DNA of 64,000 nucleotides from Rahnella laticis (lineage in GTDB: Bacteria; Pseudomonadota; Gammaproteobacteria; Enterobacterales; Enterobacteriaceae), in NCBI RefSeq assembly GCF_015644585.1, contig NZ_JADOBI010000006.1, positions 372,001-436,000 on the forward strand. The letters run 5' to 3'. Under the pieces are notes generated by a model. The model saw nothing but the letters and a program-made list of their open reading frames with translations. It ran no database searches and was not told the DNA's origin. Below are positions 42,195 to 55,323 of the stretch, one piece after another (the stretch's first letter is position 1; each line of letters opens with the position of its first letter). Position numbers and translations under genes: made by a program.

Positions 42195-42223
42195 AAAAAA
42201 AAAGCGACCCGAAGGTCGCTTTT
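42195..42223 (-). terminator. Terminator of the atp operon
   Basis: AAAGCGACC pairs with GGTCGCTTT around CGAA (TTCG on the minus strand), followed on the minus strand by a long T run. It lies 14 bases past the atpC stop. Confidence 0.9.
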
Positions 42224-42236
42224 CTCAATGATGTTG

Positions 42237-42659
42237 TTACATCGCTTTTCTGGTCAGTTCGATAACGCGAAGTTTCGCGATCGCCTTAGCCAGTTCCGCT
42301 GACGCCTGAGCGTAATCAACGTCGCCGTGAGAACCACTAATGTGTTCTTCCGCTTTGCGCTTAGCTTCAAGCGCGCGCGCTTCGTCGAGGTCTTGCCCAC
42401 GGATTGCAGTATCAGCCAACACGGTCGTTGCATTCGGCTGCACCTCAAGGATGCCACCGGAAAGATAGATATACTCTTCTTCACCGTGTTCTTTAACAAT
42501 GCGCACCATGCCAGGCTTGATGGCGGTGAGCAGCGGAGCATGCCCCGGGAAAATACCCAGTTCGCCTTCGCTACCCGTCACCTGGATTTTTTGTACCATG
42601 CCGGCAAACATACGTTTTTCCGCACTGACAACATCCAGATGGTAAGCTTTTTCAGCCAT
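42237..42659 (-). CDS. atpC: ATP synthase epsilon subunit
   Basis: A 140-residue F1 subunit: an N-terminal beta-sandwich binding gamma and the c-ring, and a C-terminal helical hairpin that can inhibit ATP hydrolysis. The start at 42659 ([20 protein letters not shown]) matches the family. The last gene of atpIBEFHAGDC. Confidence 0.97.
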   Translation of the reverse strand: MAEKAYHLDVVSAEKRMFAGMVQKIQVTGSEGELGIFPGHAPLLTAIKPGMVRIVKEHGEEEYIYLSGGILEVQPNATTVLADTAIRGQDLDEARALEAKRKAEEHISGSHGDVDYAQASAELAKAIAKLRVIELTRKAM

Positions 42660-42686
42660 GTCATCCTCTCTCACAACAAACTAGCG

Positions 42687-44096
<1,410 letters not shown>

Positions 44097-44101
44097 CTAG
44101 C

Positions 44102-44965
44102 TTAAACCGCGGAGGCTCCCCCGACGATCTCGGTGAGTTCCTGAGTGATGCTGGCCTGACGAGCTTTGTTGTATACCAACTGCAGCTCTTTGATCAGGCT
44201 GCCGCCGTTATCGGTTGCGGCTTTCATCGCTACCATTCGCGCGGCCTGTTCGCTGGCCAGGTTTTCTACGACGCCCTGATAAACCTGAGATTCCACATAG
44301 CGGCGCAGGAGGGTATCCAGCAGTGCTTTAGGGTCTGGCTCATACAGGTAATCCCAGGATTTCTTCGCCAGTTCGCCGTCTTCTGCCGGTGGCAGAGGCA
44401 ACAACTGAACGATGCGTGGTTCCTGAGACATGGTATTGACGAATTTATTGCTAACAACGCATAACTTGTCTAAACGACCTTCGTCGAAAGCTTGCAACAT
44501 CACTTTCACCGGTCCGATCAGCTCTGACAGGGAAGGGTTATCCCCCATGCCAGTCACCTGAGCAACAACGTTGCCCCCAACGGATCCGAAGAAAGAAGCT
44601 GCTTTGGAACCGATCAGGGCTAAGTCAACCTCAACGCCTTTCGCGGACCAATCTTTCATCTCTGTGAGCAGTTTTTTGAACAAGTTAATGTTCAGACCAC
44701 CACAAAGACCACGGTCGGTAGACACCACCAGATACCCGACGCGTTTAACTTCACGCTCATCCAGGTAAGGGTGCTTGTATTCCAGATTCCCGAGCGCGAG
44801 GTGACCAATCACTTCACGAATGGTTTCTGCATAAGGACGGCTGGCCGCCATGCGATCCTGCGTTTTACGCATTTTGGAGGCGGCGACCATTTCCATCGCT
44901 TTAGTGATCTTTTGCGTGTTCTGCACGCTGCCGATCTTACTACGTATCTCTTTTCCGCCGGCCAT
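44102..44965 (-). CDS. atpG: ATP synthase gamma subunit
   Basis: A 287-residue F1 rotor shaft with N- and C-terminal coiled-coil helices ([38 protein letters not shown]) and a Rossmann-like middle domain. It couples c-ring rotation to the catalytic hexamer. Confidence 0.98.
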   Translation of the reverse strand: MAGGKEIRSKIGSVQNTQKITKAMEMVAASKMRKTQDRMAASRPYAETIREVIGHLALGNLEYKHPYLDEREVKRVGYLVVSTDRGLCGGLNINLFKKLLTEMKDWSAKGVEVDLALIGSKAASFFGSVGGNVVAQVTGMGDNPSLSELIGPVKVMLQAFDEGRLDKLCVVSNKFVNTMSQEPRIVQLLPLPPAEDGELAKKSWDYLYEPDPKALLDTLLRRYVESQVYQGVVENLASEQAARMVAMKAATDNGGSLIKELQLVYNKARQASITQELTEIVGGASAV

Positions 44966-45036
44966 CTCTGCTTCTCCTCATGACCAAACGGCCTGCTGCT
45001 TATCTGCTAAAAGCAGGGCAGCAGGGCCGTTTAGTA

Positions 45037-46578
45037 TTACCAGGACTGGGTTGCTTTGAAGGTATCGAGGATATTTTTGAATTTCCCCTCGATCTCATCG
45101 TTGTACGCACCAGTTTGGTTGATTTGCTGCAGAAGCTCGCCGTGCTCACGGTCAGCATAAGCCAACAGTGCCGCTTCGAAGCTACCGACTTTGGACAACT
45201 CAACGTCTTCCAGGTAACCACGTTCTGCTGCGAAGATGATCAGAGACTGCGCAACGATGGACATCGGAGCGTATTGTTTCTGTTTCAGCAACTCAGTCAC
45301 TTTCTGACCGTGATTCAGCTGTTTACGGGTTGCCTCATCCAGATCAGATGCGAACTGCGAGAACGCAGCCAGTTCACGGTACTGTGCCAGAGCGGTACGA
45401 ATACCACCGGACAGTTTTTTCATGATCTTAGTCTGAGCAGCACCACCAACACGGGATACCGAAATACCCGGGTTAACCGCAGGACGAATACCAGCGTTGA
45501 ACAGGTTTGATTCCAGGAAGATCTGACCATCGGTAATCGAAATTACGTTAGTCGGAACGAACGCGGAAACGTCACCTGCTTGCGTTTCAATGATTGGAAG
45601 CGCAGTCAGGGAACCGGTTTTGCCTTTCACTTCACCCTTAGTGAATGCTTCAACGTAATCGGCGTTTACACGCGCAGCACGTTCCAGCAGACGGGAGTGG
45701 AGATAGAAAACGTCGCCAGGGTATGCTTCACGACCTGGTGGACGACGAAGCAGCAGGGAAATCTGACGGTAAGCAACAGCCTGTTTAGACAGGTCATCAT
45801 AAACGATCAGTGCGTCTTCGCCGCGGTCACGGAAGTATTCACCCATTGCGCAACCGGAGTACGGTGCCAGGTATTGCAGTGCAGCAGATTCTGATGCAGT
45901 TGCAACAACAACGATGGTGTTTGCCAGTGCGCCGTGCTCTTCCAGTTTACGAACCACGTTAGAAATGGTGGACGCTTTCTGGCCGATAGCCACATAGATA
46001 CATTTGATGCCGGAATCGCGCTGGTTGATGATCGCATCAATGGCCAGAGCAGTTTTACCGGTTTGACGGTCACCGATGACCAGTTCACGCTGACCACGAC
46101 CGATTGGGATCATGGCGTCAACGGACTTATAACCTGTCTGCACAGGCTGGTCTACGGATTGGCGTTCGATAACGCCCGGTGCGATTGCTTCAACAGCTGA
46201 GAAGCCGTCGTGCTCTACCGGACCTTTACCGTCAATTGGCGCACCCAGGGTGTTAACAACGCGACCCAGCAGGCCACGGCCAACGGGAACTTCCAGGATA
46301 CGGCCAGTACATTTTACTTTCATACCTTCGGCGAGGTCAGCGTAAGGGCCCATGACAACGGCACCTACAGAGTCGCGCTCCAGGTTCAGGGCGATAGCGT
46401 AGCGGTTACCCGGCAGCGCAATCATTTCGCCTTGCATGACATCGGCCAGGCCGTGCACGCGGATGATCCCGTCACTGACGGAAACGATAGTACCTTCATT
46501 GTGAGCTTCGCTCACTACATTGAACTGAGCAATGCGCTGCTTTATCAGTTCGCTGATTTCGGTGGAATTCAGTTGCAT
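45037..46578 (-). CDS. atpA: ATP synthase alpha subunit
   Basis: A 513-residue non-catalytic nucleotide-binding F1 subunit. The P-loop GDRQTGKT (about 169) and the arginine finger region in RVGGAAQ (about 373) are present. It precedes atpG by about 70 bases. Confidence 0.98.
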   Translation of the reverse strand: MQLNSTEISELIKQRIAQFNVVSEAHNEGTIVSVSDGIIRVHGLADVMQGEMIALPGNRYAIALNLERDSVGAVVMGPYADLAEGMKVKCTGRILEVPVGRGLLGRVVNTLGAPIDGKGPVEHDGFSAVEAIAPGVIERQSVDQPVQTGYKSVDAMIPIGRGQRELVIGDRQTGKTALAIDAIINQRDSGIKCIYVAIGQKASTISNVVRKLEEHGALANTIVVVATASESAALQYLAPYSGCAMGEYFRDRGEDALIVYDDLSKQAVAYRQISLLLRRPPGREAYPGDVFYLHSRLLERAARVNADYVEAFTKGEVKGKTGSLTALPIIETQAGDVSAFVPTNVISITDGQIFLESNLFNAGIRPAVNPGISVSRVGGAAQTKIMKKLSGGIRTALAQYRELAAFSQFASDLDEATRKQLNHGQKVTELLKQKQYAPMSIVAQSLIIFAAERGYLEDVELSKVGSFEAALLAYADREHGELLQQINQTGAYNDEIEGKFKNILDTFKATQSW

Positions 46579-46590
46579 GCTCCAGTCCCC

Positions 46591-47124
46591 TTAAGACTGC
46601 AAGACGTCTGCCAGGCGTTCAAGACGACTGCGAACGCTGCCATCAATCACCATATCACCTGCACGGATAATGACACCGGCAAGAACAGACTTGTCAATTT
46701 TGCAATTCAGCTTAACTTTGCGAGACAGACGTTTTTCCATCGCAGCAGCAATTTTTGCCTGCTGTTCTTCCGTCAGTGGATTTGCTGAGGTCACATCAAC
46801 TTCAGCAATCGCCTCCAGTGAGGCGCGCAGTTCGATGAACTGCTGCAACACTTCAGGAAGAACGCGTAAACGTCCATTTTCGGCCATTACCTTAATCAGG
46901 TTCTGGCCTGCGTCGTCGAGTTGTTCACCACATACGGCAATAAACGTTTTAGACAAAGTTTCTGGCGCGCTAGCACCGGAAAGCAGTTCTTCAATCTGTT
47001 CATTGCGCGTGACTTCAGCCGTGAACGCTAACATGGACTGCCAGCGATCTAAGCTTTGGTGCTCAACGGCAAAGTCAAAAGCTGCTTTGGCGTAGGGGCG
47101 AGCTACAGTTACAAATTCAGACAT
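46591..47124 (-). CDS. atpH: ATP synthase delta subunit
   Basis: A 177-residue stalk subunit that joins the top of F1 to the b dimer. N-terminal helical bundle (about 1-105) and a C-terminal part binding b. Located between atpF and atpA with short gaps. Confidence 0.97.
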   Translation of the reverse strand: MSEFVTVARPYAKAAFDFAVEHQSLDRWQSMLAFTAEVTRNEQIEELLSGASAPETLSKTFIAVCGEQLDDAGQNLIKVMAENGRLRVLPEVLQQFIELRASLEAIAEVDVTSANPLTEEQQAKIAAAMEKRLSRKVKLNCKIDKSVLAGVIIRAGDMVIDGSVRSRLERLADVLQS

Positions 47125-47138
47125 CAGCCCCTCCCTCC

Positions 47139-47609
47139 TTACAGTTCAGCGACCAGTTTATCAACGATGTCGCTGTTAGCAGCTTCATCCACGGAACGTT
47201 CGATGATCTTCTCGGCGCCAGCAATGGCCAAAATCCCGACCTGTTTACGCAACTCTTCGCGGGCGCGTTGGCGTTCGGCGTCAATCTCTGCCTTAGCTTG
47301 CGCTACGATCTTGTTACGTTCCTGCTCGGCTTCGGTCTTCGCTTCGTCGACGATCTGTGCTTTACGCTTGTTCGCCTGGTCGATGATTACCTGAGCTTCA
47401 GCTTTGGCTTTCTTCAGTTGGTCGGTCGCATCGGCTTGCGCTAAATCCAGTTCTTTTTTTGCACGTTCTGCAGAAGATAAACCTTCAGAAATCTCTTTCT
47501 GACGTTTTTCGATGGCAGCCATAATTGGCGGCCATACGTACTTCATACAGAACACGACAAACAGGACAAACGCGATAGCCTGGCCGAGGATTGTTGCGTT
47601 AAGATTCAC
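47139..47609 (-). CDS. atpF: ATP synthase b subunit
   Basis: A 156-residue peripheral stalk subunit: one N-terminal membrane helix ([20 protein letters not shown]) and a long charged coiled coil. The start codon is GTG at 47609 (VNLNATILG), as the family N-terminus demands; no better ATG exists. Confidence 0.97.
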   Translation of the reverse strand: MNLNATILGQAIAFVLFVVFCMKYVWPPIMAAIEKRQKEISEGLSSAERAKKELDLAQADATDQLKKAKAEAQVIIDQANKRKAQIVDEAKTEAEQERNKIVAQAKAEIDAERQRAREELRKQVGILAIAGAEKIIERSVDEAANSDIVDKLVAEL

Positions 47610-47627
47610 AGCACAATGCCTCTTTCA

Positions 47628-47932
<305 letters not shown>

Positions 47933-47963
47933 TCAGTTAAAACGCAGTAGTGTTGAAAGAAAA

Positions 47964-48761
<798 letters not shown>

Positions 48762-48768
48762 TTAGTAG

Positions 48769-49167
48769 TTAAGTACGGTAACTGTTAATGACGGCCGGTG
48801 CCAAAATCTGAGTCATCAACACCGATAAATAGGCCAACCCCAACGGAGCAAAAGCCGCCTTAAACAGGCCAAGTGCGACAATCATTAAGATCACCGTAAC
48901 CAGAACCTTCAGCGCTTCCCCGATAGCAAAGGACCAGGCAACCCGTCCAGAGACCGTTGTTTGCGCCTGGTGGCGCCATGCAAACAGCATAAACAGTACA
49001 TTTGGCACCCAAGCGGCCAAACCACCCATAAGGGCCGATGTGGTCCATTCCAGGCTTTTAAAGCCAAATACAGCACTGAGCAGAACAAAGGTCAATAACT
49101 GCAGTATTAACAGCTTTCTGGCAACCTTCACACTATTGGCACTGTGTAAAATACCGGATACAGACAT
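48769..49167 (-). CDS. atpI: ATP synthase accessory protein AtpI
   Basis: A 132-residue membrane protein with four predicted helices. It aids c-ring assembly and possibly magnesium supply, and is dispensable in E. coli. First gene of the atp operon. The motif PNVLFMLFAWRHQA matches the family. Confidence 0.94.
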   Translation of the reverse strand: MSVSGILHSANSVKVARKLLILQLLTFVLLSAVFGFKSLEWTTSALMGGLAAWVPNVLFMLFAWRHQAQTTVSGRVAWSFAIGEALKVLVTVILMIVALGLFKAAFAPLGLAYLSVLMTQILAPAVINSYRT

Positions 49168-49267
49168 GACGTTTGTTCTCTCCGTATCAAGTACCTAGCT
49201 GGAGGTATTCTGAAGGCCGTATATCACTGCCTTTACTGTTTTGAGTCAAGCAGCAAAAACCGAGCAA

Positions 49268-49295
49268 ATTATACGGTGCACTGGAACGAATTCAA
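49268..49295 (-). promoter_or_regulatory. Promoter of the atp operon
   Basis: Reading leftwards, TTGAAT (49295-49290), 16 bases, then TATAAT (49273-49268), about 100 bases before atpI. The position and form fit the main atp promoter of enterobacteria. Confidence 0.78.
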
Positions 49296-49816
49296 TGGAT
49301 AAGTAGCGAAAAGGTGAACAATTATTTAAATTTTCCGCTTCATCACTATTTTGACCACCAAACTATAGCTGAATTTGCCCTTTTTACTTTGCTTCGGTTA
49401 TTTCATCACCTGACAAAGAAGCGTGCACTGGATCACATAATTAACCCAGACCTCTTTATATACCTTGCGCTGTTTGAATGTCTTTAGCTAATCAGGCCTT
49501 TTAAAAGCCATATAAATCAGATTGTTAAGAATCTCATGTTTGATAATCAATCTTATTTAAAAATAGGCGCGATTTATTGATACAACAAGCCAACAAATAA
49601 CAACATTTTCATTACAAGTTGAATATCAGCAGGTTGCCGATTGTTCAATTTCAAAAGTGACTATTACGTCCCGGATTAAAATAAAAACATCACTGAAATG
49701 CTATCAGTGTGTAAAAAATCAGTAATTGACAGGCCGTCGACGCTATTTAATTAGCCTGCTCATTTTAACTCTGATAACACACACGTTTTTTAAGGATTAT
49801 TTGATAAAACTCAACT
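49296..49816. other. AT-rich spacer between rsmG and the atp promoter
   Basis: About 520 bases with low GC content compared with the neighbouring genes. I see no credible open frame, RNA gene, or terminator. The E. coli rsmG-atpI gap is of similar length. It may act as an AT-rich upstream element or protein-binding spacer near the origin. Confidence 0.5.
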
Positions 49817-50437
49817 TTAGTTTGCAGTCAGAATTACCAGATGACGTTCTCCGTCAAGTTCCGGGACCTGCAATTTTATGACGTTTTCCAGAGTGATACC
49901 TTCCGGCAGCACGTTGAGCTCATCATCCGGGCGCACGCCTTTCAGGGCATAAAAACGCCCCTGCCCTTTCTGAGGCAGATGGTGGCACCATGACAACATG
50001 TCCTGCAACGAGGCAAATGCCCGGCTGATCACGCCATCAAAGGGTGGCTCTGGCTCAAACTCTTCAACGCGGCTTTGTACCGGCTCGATGTTCTTCAGAC
50101 CCAGCTCATGCTGAACCTGACGCAGGAAGCGTACGCGTTTACCCAGGCTGTCCAGCAGCGTGAAATGTGAATCCGGGCGGACAATGGCGAGCGGAATGCC
50201 CGGCAGGCCAGGGCCGGTTCCCACATCAATGAAACGGCTGCCTTGCAAATGCTCGTTCACCACAATGCTGTCCATAATATGACGCACCAGCATCTGCATC
50301 GGGTCACGGACAGAAGTCAGGTTGTAAGCCTTGTTCCACTTATGCAGCAGTTCGACATAGCCAATCAGTTGATGTTTTTGCTGATCGGGTAACGCTATTC
50401 CTGCCGCAGCAAGCAGCGAGTCCAGTTTCTTTTGCAC
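49817..50437 (-). CDS. rsmG: 16S rRNA (guanine(527)-N7)-methyltransferase
   Basis: A 206-residue SAM-dependent methyltransferase with the SAM motif [15 protein letters not shown] (about 68). It methylates G527 of 16S rRNA; loss of it gives low-level streptomycin resistance in relatives. It starts with GTG at 50437, preceded by GAGGAT. It follows mnmG by 130 bases. Confidence 0.96.
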   Translation of the reverse strand: MQKKLDSLLAAAGIALPDQQKHQLIGYVELLHKWNKAYNLTSVRDPMQMLVRHIMDSIVVNEHLQGSRFIDVGTGPGLPGIPLAIVRPDSHFTLLDSLGKRVRFLRQVQHELGLKNIEPVQSRVEEFEPEPPFDGVISRAFASLQDMLSWCHHLPQKGQGRFYALKGVRPDDELNVLPEGITLENVIKLQVPELDGERHLVILTAN

Positions 50438-50525
50438 AGTGAAATCCTCAGACAGAGTCGATATGCCGGGAACAGCCCGGTTTAGAAATGATAAAACAGC
50501 CAGAAAAGTGGGAAAAGCAAGAATT

Positions 50526-50553
50526 GACCGCTCTTCGAGTTTAAAGAGCGGTC
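50526..50553 (-). other. Hairpin between mnmG and rsmG
   Basis: GACCGCTCTT pairs with AAGAGCGGTC (10 bp, loop 8). It is close behind the mnmG stop. Downstream T residues on the minus strand are interrupted, so it may be a partial terminator or a 3' end stabiliser. Confidence 0.5.
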
Positions 50554-50567
50554 ATTAAAGATGTGGT

Positions 50568-52457
50568 TCAGGCACTGCGGCGCAGTAAGCCCTGTTTTTT
50601 AAGCCAGATCAGCAAAATGGAGATCGCAGCCGGTGTAATGCCGGAGATCCTCGAAGCCTGACCGATGGATGTCGGTTTGTGATCGTTGAGCTTGGCAATC
50701 ACTTCGTTCGACAGACCGTTCACCTGGCGGTAATCAAGATCGACAGGCAACACAGTGTTTTCGTTGCGCTGTTGTTTTTCGATCTCTTCCTGCTGACGGG
50801 CGATATAGCCTTCGTACTTAATCTGAATCTCAACCTGTTCTGCCGCCTGGACGTCAGGAACAGCCGGGGCAAAAGGAGAGAGACGCGTGATCAGTTCGTA
50901 AGTCATCTCAGGACGACGCAGCAACTCTTCGGCGCTGGCTTCTTTCGAAAGCGGTGCAGAAAGATGCGCGTTAATCTCTTCAACCTGAGCGTGGTGAGGA
51001 TTGACCCAGATCCCACGCAGGCGCTGACGTTCCTGTTCAATCATTTCCAGCTTCTGGTTGAAACGTGCCCAGCGGGCGTCATCAACCAGACCGAGTTCAC
51101 GGCCTTTTTCAGTCAGACGTAAATCGGCATTGTCTTCGCGCAGCATCAGACGATATTCAGCACGAGACGTAAACATACGGTACGGTTCTTTGGTGCCCAG
51201 TGTGCACAAATCGTCAACCAGAACGCCAAGGTAGGCCTGATCGCGACGTGGTGCCCAGCCTTCTTGTTCGCTGGCGCTGCGTGCAGCATTCATACCGGCC
51301 AGCAGGCCCTGTGCTGCAGCTTCTTCGTAACCGGTGGTGCCGTTAATTTGCCCGGCAAAGAACAGACCGGCGATAAATTTGCTTTCCAGCGTCGGTTTCA
51401 AATCACGAGGATCGAAGAAATCGTATTCGATAGCGTAGCCAGGACGAACGATCACCGCATTTTCCATCCCCTGCATTGAGCGGACGATTTGCATCTGAAC
51501 GTCAAATGGCAGGCTGGTCGAAATTCCGTTTGGATAGACTTCATTGCTGGTCAGGCCTTCCGGTTCAAGGAAGATCTGATGAGAATTTCGATCGGCAAAA
51601 CGCATGACTTTATCTTCGATCGACGGGCAATAACGCGGGCCGATCCCTTCGATGATCCCGGCATACATCGGGCTGCGATCCAGATTATTGCGGATCACAT
51701 CATGCGTTTTTTCGTTGGTGTAGGTCATGTAGCACGGGATCTGGCGCGGATGCTGCGATACGTTACCCATGAACGAGAATACCGGCGCCGGATTATCGCC
51801 GTGTTGTTGCGCAAGAACACTGAAATCAATGGAGCGTGCATCAATACGCGGCGGTGTACCGGTTTTCAGACGGTTTACGCGTAATGGTAATTCACGCAAG
51901 CGTTGTGACAAAGAGATCGCAGGAGGATCCCCAGCACGGCCGCCGCTGTAGTTCTCCAGACCGATATGGATCTTCCCGTCCAGGAAAGTCCCGACGGTCA
52001 GCACAACGGCCTTCGCGCGGAATTTAAGCCCCATTTTGGTCACAGCACCCACGACACGATCGTTTTCGACGATCAGGTCTTCAACGGGTTGCTGGAAGAT
52101 CATCAGGTTCGGCTGATTTTCTAACGCAGTACGGACCGCCTGGCGGTAAAGCACGCGGTCTGCCTGAGCACGGGTTGCCCTTACGGCAGGGCCTTTGCTT
52201 GCGTTTAGTATCCTAAACTGAATGCCCGCATGATCGATGGCAGTGGCCATCAGTCCGCCCAGTGCGTCCACTTCTTTAACCAGATGTCCCTTCCCGATCC
52301 CGCCAATCGCCGGGTTACACGACATTTGTCCGAGCGTGTCGATATTGTGGGTTAATAATAAGGTCTGACGTCCCATGCGTGCAGAAGCCATGGCGGCTTC
52401 AGTACCTGCATGACCACCACCTATGATGATGACGTCAAATTGATCCGGATAAAACAT
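50568..52457 (-). CDS. mnmG: tRNA uridine 5-carboxymethylaminomethyl modification enzyme MnmG
   Basis: A 629-residue FAD enzyme that partners MnmE in modifying wobble uridine 34. The FAD motif [12 protein letters not shown] is near residue 11; the second dinucleotide site and the conserved Cys (RYCPSIEDK, about 277) are present. It is transcribed away from oriC, which begins just upstream. Confidence 0.98.
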   Translation of the reverse strand: MFYPDQFDVIIIGGGHAGTEAAMASARMGRQTLLLTHNIDTLGQMSCNPAIGGIGKGHLVKEVDALGGLMATAIDHAGIQFRILNASKGPAVRATRAQADRVLYRQAVRTALENQPNLMIFQQPVEDLIVENDRVVGAVTKMGLKFRAKAVVLTVGTFLDGKIHIGLENYSGGRAGDPPAISLSQRLRELPLRVNRLKTGTPPRIDARSIDFSVLAQQHGDNPAPVFSFMGNVSQHPRQIPCYMTYTNEKTHDVIRNNLDRSPMYAGIIEGIGPRYCPSIEDKVMRFADRNSHQIFLEPEGLTSNEVYPNGISTSLPFDVQMQIVRSMQGMENAVIVRPGYAIEYDFFDPRDLKPTLESKFIAGLFFAGQINGTTGYEEAAAQGLLAGMNAARSASEQEGWAPRRDQAYLGVLVDDLCTLGTKEPYRMFTSRAEYRLMLREDNADLRLTEKGRELGLVDDARWARFNQKLEMIEQERQRLRGIWVNPHHAQVEEINAHLSAPLSKEASAEELLRRPEMTYELITRLSPFAPAVPDVQAAEQVEIQIKYEGYIARQQEEIEKQQRNENTVLPVDLDYRQVNGLSNEVIAKLNDHKPTSIGQASRISGITPAAISILLIWLKKQGLLRRSA

Positions 52458-52512
52458 GCGACTGCACCTCGGCGTTCAAGCGAACTTTCTTTGTATGGCG
52501 TTGGGAGGAGGG

Positions 52513-52540
52513 ATTCTACTCAAGTTTAGAGGTTCCACAA
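52513..52540 (-). promoter_or_regulatory. Promoter of mnmG at the left edge of oriC
   Basis: Reading leftwards, TTGTGG (52540-52535), 16 bases, then TAGAAT (52518-52513). Transcription from here runs away from the origin, and in E. coli such transcription assists initiation. Confidence 0.68.
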
Positions 52541-52549
52541 GTCCCCGGG

Positions 52550-52821
52550 GATCTTCACTAATTAAAAGAAGATCTTTTTTATTTAAAGATCTCTTATTAA
52601 TACTTCTATTAGGATCGCGATCCTCTGTGCATAAGTCTCTTTTGTTTAAGAAGATCAAGATGCTAAGAAGGATCCAATGCTGTGAATGATCGGTGATCCT
52701 GGCCAGTATAAGCTGGGATCAGAATTGAGAGTTATGCACAGCATGAAAAGCGTACAGGAGTTGTTAGAGGGATAACTACGGGTTTTACCCTGCTTTTAAG
52801 CATAGTTATCCACATCTGATC
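52550..52821. other. Chromosomal replication origin oriC
   Basis: The mnmG-mioC gap aligns with E. coli oriC. AT-rich 13-mers: GATCTTTTTTATT (52571), GATCTCTTATTAA (52588) and a right copy ATACTTCTATTAG (52600) without GATC. DnaA boxes: R1 TGTGCATAA (52626-52634), R5 TGTGAATGA (52681-52689), R2 TTATGCACA (52732-52740), degenerate R3 GAGGGATAA (52767-52775) and R4 TTATCCACA (52806-52814). An IHF-like site is near 52653. Eleven GATC sites lie between 52550 and 52821. Confidence 0.95.
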
Positions 52822-52836
52822 GCCTGAAATTTACAC

Positions 52837-53280
52837 TTATTTGATCAAATTAATCCAGTTAAGGACCCAAACCTCAGCGGGATCTTCAGGAATTTCGTGT
52901 TGAGTCACGTCGATCTCAAGACGATCACCGATCCGTTTAGCCCCTAATGAGGTCAGTTTCCGATCCAAAGCGCCTATCGCATCACAGAAGGTGTCATATT
53001 CGCTGCTGCCTAAACCTAAGGCACCAAAACGCACTTTGGACAGATCGGGTTGCTGATCTTCCAGCTGTTCCAAAAAGGGCTGCAAATTGTCAGGCAGTTC
53101 ACCCGCACCGTGTGTTGAACACACCATCAGCCAGATCCCGTCCTGCGGGACTTCATACAGCTCCGGGCCATGAAACATCTCGGTCGAAAAACCGGCTTCT
53201 TCCAGTTTCTCTGCCACGTGTTCTGCCACATATTCGGCGCTGCCAAGCGTACTGCCACTGATCAGGGTAATGTCTGCCAT
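52837..53280 (-). CDS. mioC: FMN-binding protein MioC
   Basis: A 147-residue flavodoxin-like protein with the FMN phosphate loop SGSTLGSAEYVA (about 8) and later segments STHGAGELPDN and LGLGSSEYDTFC. It is transcribed towards oriC. E. coli MioC is linked to biotin synthase activity in vitro. A DnaA box precedes the gene. Confidence 0.95.
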   Translation of the reverse strand: MADITLISGSTLGSAEYVAEHVAEKLEEAGFSTEMFHGPELYEVPQDGIWLMVCSTHGAGELPDNLQPFLEQLEDQQPDLSKVRFGALGLGSSEYDTFCDAIGALDRKLTSLGAKRIGDRLEIDVTQHEIPEDPAEVWVLNWINLIK

Positions 53281-53339
53281 TGTGCTCTCAACCCGAGAAA
53301 AGGAGGCTATTGTACGCTGTGAATGAGCTGGGATCTACC

Positions 53340-53348
53340 TGTGGATAA
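53340..53348 (-). promoter_or_regulatory. Perfect DnaA box upstream of mioC
   Basis: TGTGGATAA (TTATCCACA on the minus strand) lies 60 bases before the mioC start. In E. coli the mioC promoter is repressed by DnaA at such a box; the same control is inferred. Confidence 0.82.
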
Positions 53349-53369
53349 TAGGGGTATAGAAATGGAGGC

Positions 53370-53831
53370 TCAGGGTTGGATAGTCCGTGTGATGGGGTTC
53401 TGCAGGGAGATCAGGGTCTCCGTAGACTGGATCTCATCAATGGTCTGGATCTTGTTGATAAGTACGTGCTGGAGGGAATCAATGGAGCGGCACATGATCT
53501 TAATGAAGATGCTGTAATGACCGGTGGTGTAATAGGCTTCCACCACTTCTTCTATACTCTCGAGCTTTTTCAGCGCGGACGGATAATCCTTGGCACTTTT
53601 GAGAATGATGCCGATAAAGCAGCAAACGTCATAACCCAGCTGCTTTGGATTTACGGTGATATGTGCGCCGGTAATGATGCCTGCCTGCTTCATCTTCTCG
53701 ACGCGTACGTGAATGGTTCCCGGGCTGACAGTAAACACTTTAGCCAGCTCAGCGTAAGGTGTGCGGGCATTTTCCATCAACGCGTTCAGAATCCCGCGAT
53801 CCAGCTCGTCGAGCTGATTGATTTCAGTCAT
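53370..53831 (-). CDS. asnC: AsnC, Lrp-family regulator
   Basis: A 153-residue Lrp/AsnC regulator. The helix-turn-helix (about 5-60; TPYAELAKVFTVSPGTIHVRVEKM) is followed by a RAM effector domain. It is close to E. coli AsnC, which activates asnA and represses itself, with asparagine as effector. Here the divergent asnA is missing: the asnC start lies only about 20 bases from the viaA stop, so it is probably transcribed with ravA-viaA. Its targets must lie elsewhere, or include mioC and itself. Confidence 0.93.
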   Translation of the reverse strand: MTEINQLDELDRGILNALMENARTPYAELAKVFTVSPGTIHVRVEKMKQAGIITGAHITVNPKQLGYDVCCFIGIILKSAKDYPSALKKLESIEEVVEAYYTTGHYSIFIKIMCRSIDSLQHVLINKIQTIDEIQSTETLISLQNPITRTIQP

Positions 53832-53851
53832 GGTTTTCTTTCTCTTTAAGC

Positions 53852-55321
53852 TTAATTTCTCTGCCAGCGTCGCTGAACGCGGCTTTTAACGCCGGTATCA
53901 AAGCGCCAGATATGATCGAATATGCGCAGAATTCCGGGCTTTCCGTAGTGTGACATTGCCAGCGCGTGGAAACGATGCTGCTTTTCCCGTTGCAGCAATT
54001 TTACTTTTCTCTGCACCTCATCGGGTAAGCGCTGGGCAATAAAATCTGAAATGACGACCGCATCTGCGTCGTGCCATTGCGGAGAGGCCAGTTTGTCCAG
54101 CGTGGCATTGAGGCAGGCGGCCAGATCGGTACCGCCGCGGAAATGCTGCCCGAGAAAGCGTAACGCCTGATCCAGCCCGCCAGCAGAAGTCAGCTCGTAA
54201 TGGATCACTTCGCTGGCAAACAGCATGATGTAACACTTACGGTTATCGGCGAGCGCGATTTTCAGCAGCGCCAGGCAGAATGCTTTCGCACATTGCTCAT
54301 TGAAGCCGCCCATCGAACCTGATGTGTCCACGCAGACCACAAATGGGCCACGCGGCTGTGGCTCCTGCTGCTGATAAACCACCGGACGCCTCACGACTTT
54401 TTCGCACCAGACGTCGCCTTGCAGGCGGTAGGTCATCAGGCGTTTTTCCAGCAGACGCCGGTAAAATTCATATTCCAGTTCAGGGATGCCCAGGGTGCCC
54501 AGCTCGGTGGGCATCAGACGCAAAATGTCATCGCTCTGATGAATGCCATTCACTTCTTCCGGCACCGTCGCCGGCTCGCGAACCATCAGCCGGTGCGTTT
54601 CCATTTTGGCATCTTCATGCGGGCTGGTTTTCACCGTCTGGCTGCGCCCGAGCTGTTCTGCCAGTTTCATCAGCTCCGGCTGCTGCTGGAGGAAAGCGCC
54701 AAAACGTGCCAGCGACTGGATATCGCCTCGAAGACGCTTTCCTTTACTCATGTCCCACAACCGGCCTGCGGCGGTATCGTTCTCTGCTAATAAAGGAGAC
54801 AGCTCGCTGCTCAGCTCGAGACGTTGTAGCAATTCTTCCTGAAGCTGTTCCTGCTCCTGTTCGAGCAACTGATGATGAACGTTCACCGTCTGGAATGTCA
54901 GATTCAGGCGCCAGCGCTGGAGGAATAAGATCTGAAAGCTGTTACCGGTTTGCGCCGTGCGGGAGGTTTCATTATTGTCCCGTAAAGTACGGGCTTCAGT
55001 CGCAAACGGTGAATTCAGCCGCGCCAGCTCATCAAGCAGGGAGCCCAGCTCTGACTGAAACGCCACGGCATCAGTTTGCTGACAATGCTGATAGAGATAA
55101 AACTCTTTTGCCAGATCCGGGGGCACCGGGGTTTCGTGGATCCTCTGGCGCAGGCGTAATTTCCACTCAGGAAGATCCTGGGTCAGTGCGCGTTTGAGCC
55201 GAGGAAACTTCTCGAAGAAAACCGCCAGGGCTGGCGCGGCCAGTAAACCGACGATCAGTTCCTCGATCAGTTCCCCTTCGCTGATGGCCAGCAGAAGATC
55301 CAGTGATTCCAGGGTAAACAC
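53852..55321 (-). CDS. viaA: ViaA, von Willebrand A-domain partner of RavA
   Basis: A 489-residue protein with an N-terminal helical domain and a C-terminal VWA domain with the MIDAS motif DTSGSMGG (about 330). It stimulates the RavA ATPase and affects membrane and respiratory-complex functions and aminoglycoside sensitivity in E. coli. The start is GTG at 55321 ([16 protein letters not shown]), two bases past the ravA stop, which implies coupling. Confidence 0.94.
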   Translation of the reverse strand: MFTLESLDLLLAISEGELIEELIVGLLAAPALAVFFEKFPRLKRALTQDLPEWKLRLRQRIHETPVPPDLAKEFYLYQHCQQTDAVAFQSELGSLLDELARLNSPFATEARTLRDNNETSRTAQTGNSFQILFLQRWRLNLTFQTVNVHHQLLEQEQEQLQEELLQRLELSSELSPLLAENDTAAGRLWDMSKGKRLRGDIQSLARFGAFLQQQPELMKLAEQLGRSQTVKTSPHEDAKMETHRLMVREPATVPEEVNGIHQSDDILRLMPTELGTLGIPELEYEFYRRLLEKRLMTYRLQGDVWCEKVVRRPVVYQQQEPQPRGPFVVCVDTSGSMGGFNEQCAKAFCLALLKIALADNRKCYIMLFASEVIHYELTSAGGLDQALRFLGQHFRGGTDLAACLNATLDKLASPQWHDADAVVISDFIAQRLPDEVQRKVKLLQREKQHRFHALAMSHYGKPGILRIFDHIWRFDTGVKSRVQRRWQRN

Positions 55322-55323
55322 GA

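Noticed and set aside
41986-42231. 81-codon plus-strand open frame between glmU and atpC
   Set aside because: Low-complexity, lysine-rich translation that ends in the atp terminator; no ribosome site. The region is more likely the glmU leader.
52561-52613. Tandem AT-rich repeats suggesting an iteron or CRISPR-like array
   Set aside because: They are the oriC 13-mers of the melting region, too few and in the expected place.
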